Assembly: GCA_010028775.1 (NCBI GenBank)
Contig: RHAF01000058.1
Span: 1 to 7,897, forward strand
DNA length: 7,897 nucleotides
Reading direction: 5' to 3'
Source of the DNA: Verrucomicrobiota bacterium
Lineage (GTDB): Bacteria > Verrucomicrobiota > Verrucomicrobiia > Methylacidiphilales > Verrucolacustridaceae
Positions within the stretch are counted from its first letter, which is position 1, and each line of letters starts with the position of its first letter. Made by a program: the position numbers and the translations under genes. The notes beneath the pieces were generated by a model. It searched no databases and was not told the origin of the DNA. It saw nothing but the letters and a program-made list of their open reading frames with translations. Below are positions 5,534-7,897 of the stretch, piece after piece.

Positions 5534-7064
5534 CCCAAATCTGCCGATCCAAAGTCCGGTACTGGATCGCCTCCGCCAGATGGTCCAACTCGACCGACTC
5601 GCAACCCGCCAGATCGGCAACCGTTCTGGCCACCTTTAAAATTCGGTCCAATGCCCTGGCGCTCAGGCTCAGATCGGTCATCGCGCTGGCCAGAAGACTT
5701 TTGGCCTCTTGATTCAGGGGCACGGTTTTACGCAGCTCCTTGGGTCCCATCTGGGAATTGGCGTAGATCCGGGATCCCTGACCAAAACGGGTTCGCTGGA
5801 CCTCCCGGGCCTTTTCCACTCTTTCCCGAATCGTTTCCGACCTCTCTCCCGGCTCTGCGGATAAAAGCGCTTCATGCCTCAAGGCGGGCACCTCAAGATG
5901 AAGGTCGATCCGGTCCAAAAGCGGACCGCTGATTTTGTTCAGATACTGCCGCGATGCCTGACCTCCGGGTCGTGACTCCAGGGTGCCCCGTGGGGTCGGA
6001 TTCATGGCCCCGACAAACATAAACCGGGCAGGAAATGTCATGGTCCCAGAGGCACGCGAAATCGTGACCTCCCCATCCTCGAGAGGTTGCCGTAAAACTT
6101 CCAGAGCCGAACGACGAAACTCCGGAAGTTCGTCCAGGAAAAGGACTCCGTTGTGGGCGAGACTTACCTCCCCCGGAGCCGGTTGGGCCGATCCGCCGAT
6201 TAGCCCGATATCCGAGATGGTGTGGTGGGGACTGCGAAAGGGCCGGTCCATGACCAACGATTCGTTGGATTTTAGGAATCCTGCCACGCTGTGGATCCTC
6301 GTTGTTTCAAAGGACTCCTCCATGGTCATTCGGGGAAGAATTCCAGGCACCCTCTTGGCCAACATACTCTTGCCCGAACCAGGCGGACCGATCATCAGTA
6401 GATTATGGTTTCCCGCAGCGGCAATTTCCAACGCCCGCTTCACCGTCTCTTGTCCCTTGACCTCGCTAAAATCCGCCACCTTTGCTTTTCGGTTGTTGGC
6501 GCCGATGGAATTGTTGGAACACGTTTTTTCCATCATCGGAGGGTGGAGTTTCCCCTCCACCAGATCCGCCGCCTCGCGCAGATCCCGCACAGCCACCACC
6601 CGAACCCCCTCCACCACCGAGGCCTCGGCAACATTCAGATGAGGAACGATCAACCCCTTCACCCGACAACTCCTCGCCAAAAGGGAGATGGCCAAGGTTC
6701 CCCGGACCGGACGAACCTCTCCATCGAGCCCCAATTCCCCGATCACCATCCACTCCGCCAATCGGTCCCGATTGATCAGACCCGCACAAGCCAATAGCCC
6801 CAACGCGATCGGAAGATCGAAACTAGGTCCGGCTTTTTTCAGATCCGCAGGAGCGAGGCTGGCGGTGATAAAACCTTCCGGCACATAGTAACCGCTGTTG
6901 TAGATGGCCGCCTTGACCCGTTGGCGGGACTCTTTCACCGCCGTGTCCGGTAAACCCACCACGACAAAGTTTTCCTTTCCTCCCCCCGCATCCACTTCGA
7001 CCTCAACCGGCAAAGCTTCCACCCCGACCACGGTCGCAGACCAGGTGCTGGCGAAATTTTTCAT
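5529..7064 (-). CDS. comM: YifB/ComM-family Mg-chelatase-like AAA+ ATPase
   Basis: ComM proteins are hexameric AAA+ motors that drive branch migration during integration of incoming DNA in transformable bacteria; the family is also widespread in bacteria not known to be competent. The 511-residue protein has the three usual parts: an N-terminal ribosomal-S5/Lon-like domain (about 1-170, starting STWSATVVGVEALPVEVEVDAGGG), an AAA+ domain with Walker A GPPGSGKS (226-233), FRSPHHTISD (276-285), Walker B LFLDELPEF (308-316), MNPTPRG (355-361), and SGPLLDRIDLHLEVP (379-393), and a C-terminal helical domain ending LDRQIWG. The stretch MNPTPRG lacks the cysteines found in many family members, as in the E. 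coli-like form. The ATG at 7064 is chosen over an in-frame start at 7133: it begins the conserved N-terminus, has GGAG three bases before it, and overlaps the yraN stop as ATGA, implying coupled translation. Confidence 0.96.
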   Translation of the reverse strand: MKNFASTWSATVVGVEALPVEVEVDAGGGKENFVVVGLPDTAVKESRQRVKAAIYNSGYYVPEGFITASLAPADLKKAGPSFDLPIALGLLACAGLINRDRLAEWMVIGELGLDGEVRPVRGTLAISLLARSCRVKGLIVPHLNVAEASVVEGVRVVAVRDLREAADLVEGKLHPPMMEKTCSNNSIGANNRKAKVADFSEVKGQETVKRALEIAAAGNHNLLMIGPPGSGKSMLAKRVPGILPRMTMEESFETTRIHSVAGFLKSNESLVMDRPFRSPHHTISDIGLIGGSAQPAPGEVSLAHNGVLFLDELPEFRRSALEVLRQPLEDGEVTISRASGTMTFPARFMFVGAMNPTPRGTLESRPGGQASRQYLNKISGPLLDRIDLHLEVPALRHEALLSAEPGERSETIRERVEKAREVQRTRFGQGSRIYANSQMGPKELRKTVPLNQEAKSLLASAMTDLSLSARALDRILKVARTVADLAGCESVELDHLAEAIQYRTLDRQIWG

Positions 7065-7435
7065 CGGCTCCAGTGAAAACCGGCATCCTGCAGGCAGAAC
7101 GCCCCCCGGATCCACCGCACCCGAGGAACACAACCGGGGTCATAAATCACCTCCACGATATCGAACCGCACCGGAGGCGGACGGCCCGCCAGCTCACGTA
7201 GGTATGCGTTGGAGGTGGAGATAATCTTCCTCTGTTTGGCCCAGGTCACCGAGTGTTCCGGCGCCATTCTCGCTGCCGCATGCCGTGTTTTCACCTCCAC
7301 CATGACCAGCTCGTTGCCTTGCCGGGCGATCAGATCGATCTCCCCTCCACGCGCCTGAAAGTTCCTGACCAGAATCTTTAGCCCGTTCCTGACCAAATGC
7401 CGGGCGGCGACCGCCTCGCCATAACGCCCCGCCAA
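7061..7435 (-). CDS. yraN: YraN/UPF0102 family nuclease-fold protein
   Basis: This is a small YraN-family protein with a predicted PD-(D/E)XK endonuclease-like fold; a precise role has not been settled. Motifs, with the start chosen here, are GRYGEAVAARHL (3-14), ILVRNFQARGGEIDLIARQ (21-39) and ELVMVEVKTR (42-51). D34, E47 and K49 give the D...ExK catalytic signature. The C-terminal part has RFDIVEVIYD, also typical. The reading frame is open much further upstream, through rnhB, but the family N-terminus begins about here. I chose the TTG at 7435, giving 124 residues, near the usual length and 16 bases after the rnhB stop; an in-frame ATG further up would overlap rnhB by more than 100 bases. 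The start is the least certain part. Its stop overlaps the comM start by four bases, in an rnhB-yraN-comM operon. Confidence 0.85.
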   Translation of the reverse strand: MAGRYGEAVAARHLVRNGLKILVRNFQARGGEIDLIARQGNELVMVEVKTRHAAARMAPEHSVTWAKQRKIISTSNAYLRELAGRPPPVRFDIVEVIYDPGCVPRVRWIRGAFCLQDAGFHWSR

Positions 7436-7451
7436 GCGGGTGCTTTTCCAT

Positions 7452-7897
7452 TCAGGCCAAGGGCGCAGATCTAATGCGGAGAAAAGACCGACGATGAATC
7501 GGACAAGGCCCGTGCTCAGCCAAGGCGCGGAGATGAGACGCCGTGCCGTACCCCTGATTCGTAGCGAATCCATACTGGGGATATAACCGGGAAAAACCGA
7601 AAAGGATGCGGTCTCGGGTAACTTTTGCCACCACGGAGGCTGCGGCGATGGAGGGGCACAGGCCATCCCCCTTGACCACGCCGATGTGATCCCTGCCCAA
7701 GTGCCGGGCCTGGGGGCCGTCCACCAACACCACCCCGTCAAAGTTCCCCAAGGCCTCCAAGGCCCTCTTCATGGCCATCTGGCTGGCCACGAGAATATTG
7801 TGTTCCTCGATTTCCTCCACGGTGGCCTCCCCCACGGACCAACGGCCGTGCTCCCCCGAGGTCAAAAGTGCGTACAAGTGCTCCCGTTTTTTGGGGC
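7452..7897 (-). CDS. rnhB: Ribonuclease HII, C-terminal three quarters (cut by right edge)
   Basis: RNase HII cuts the RNA strand of RNA:DNA hybrids and removes single ribonucleotides from DNA. The gene runs off the right edge; about 148 codons are visible and roughly 50 N-terminal residues, including the first catalytic Asp-Glu pair (DEAGRG-type motif), lie outside. The visible part starts PKKREHLYALL, the segment after the usual SKKL-S motif. It continues with ATVEEIEEHNILVASQMAMKRAL, VVLVDG carrying the third catalytic Asp, and VVKGDGLCPSIAAASVVAKVTRDR with the fourth Asp. Near the end come PQYGFATNQGYGTASHLRALAEHGPCPIHRRSF, the family's strongest signature. Alternative start codons inside the window are not the true start, because the conserved sequence continues to the edge. 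It leads the yraN-comM operon. Confidence 0.96.
   Translation of the reverse strand, partial: PKKREHLYALLTSGEHGRWSVGEATVEEIEEHNILVASQMAMKRALEALGNFDGVVLVDGPQARHLGRDHIGVVKGDGLCPSIAAASVVAKVTRDRILFGFSRLYPQYGFATNQGYGTASHLRALAEHGPCPIHRRSFLRIRSAPLA

Noticed and set aside
5980..6000. Loss of cysteine motif in ComM as an unusual feature
   Set aside because: Some well-known family members also lack these cysteines in this loop, so it is a normal variant.
7065..7133. Longer comM start with 23 extra residues
   Set aside because: The added residues lie within the yraN coding region, lack family similarity, and the ATG at 7064 has GGAG and the ATGA overlap.
7061..7741. A 226-residue version of yraN starting inside rnhB
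   Set aside because: It would overlap the strongly conserved rnhB C-terminus by hundreds of bases; family motifs start near 7435.

Overview
The window looks like a stretch of bacterial chromosome carrying housekeeping genes, moderately GC-rich and without plasmid, phage or transposon genes. The flavour of the proteins and the weak use of Shine-Dalgarno sequences would fit the Planctomycetota-Verrucomicrobiota-Chlamydiota group, most likely Verrucomicrobiota. That is an impression from protein style, not a demonstrated placement.

Layout from left to right. The left edge (1-323, minus) holds the start of a photolyase/cryptochrome-type FAD-binding protein that begins directly at the FAD domain. 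A 232-base gap with inverted repeats separates it from serA (556-2109, minus), the first enzyme of serine synthesis, preceded on the same strand by a small single-pass membrane protein with a Pro/Met-rich tail (2153-2455). A tRNA-Phe(GAA) gene (2542-2614, plus) follows, then a repeat-like spacer, then an unrecognised 357-residue protein (2756-3829, plus) that looks like two Rossmann-type halves without a working P loop. Next come a MoeB/MOCS3-like E1 enzyme fused to a rhodanese domain (3914-5104, plus) and a DUF192 exported protein (5101-5526, plus) whose TTG start overlaps the moeB stop. Converging on these from the right is a minus-strand operon: rnhB (cut by the right edge), yraN and comM (5529-7064), with yraN and comM overlapping by four bases. 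The rnhB-yraN-comM order is a common bacterial arrangement linked to DNA maintenance and DNA uptake/recombination.

Working relations. MoeB-rhodanese activates and sulfurates small ubiquitin-like sulfur carriers (MoaD/ThiS type), and the exported DUF192 protein is translationally tied to it. RnhB, YraN and ComM act on nucleic acids (RNA removal from RNA:DNA hybrids, a nuclease-fold protein, branch-migration helicase).

Most notable oddities: (1) the SerA ACT domain is missing the segment that normally forms its first helix, including the serine-binding loop, by a clean in-frame gap; (2) the photolyase-like gene lacks the antenna domain at its start; (3) the 357-residue protein is unrecognised and looks like a pseudo-kinase/deoxyribosyltransferase-like fusion; (4) three genes (serA, the 357-residue protein, moeB) lack a convincing Shine-Dalgarno and have a short hairpin just upstream of the start codon. 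I see no convincing new defence or mobile system here; most of the window is ordinary core genome.
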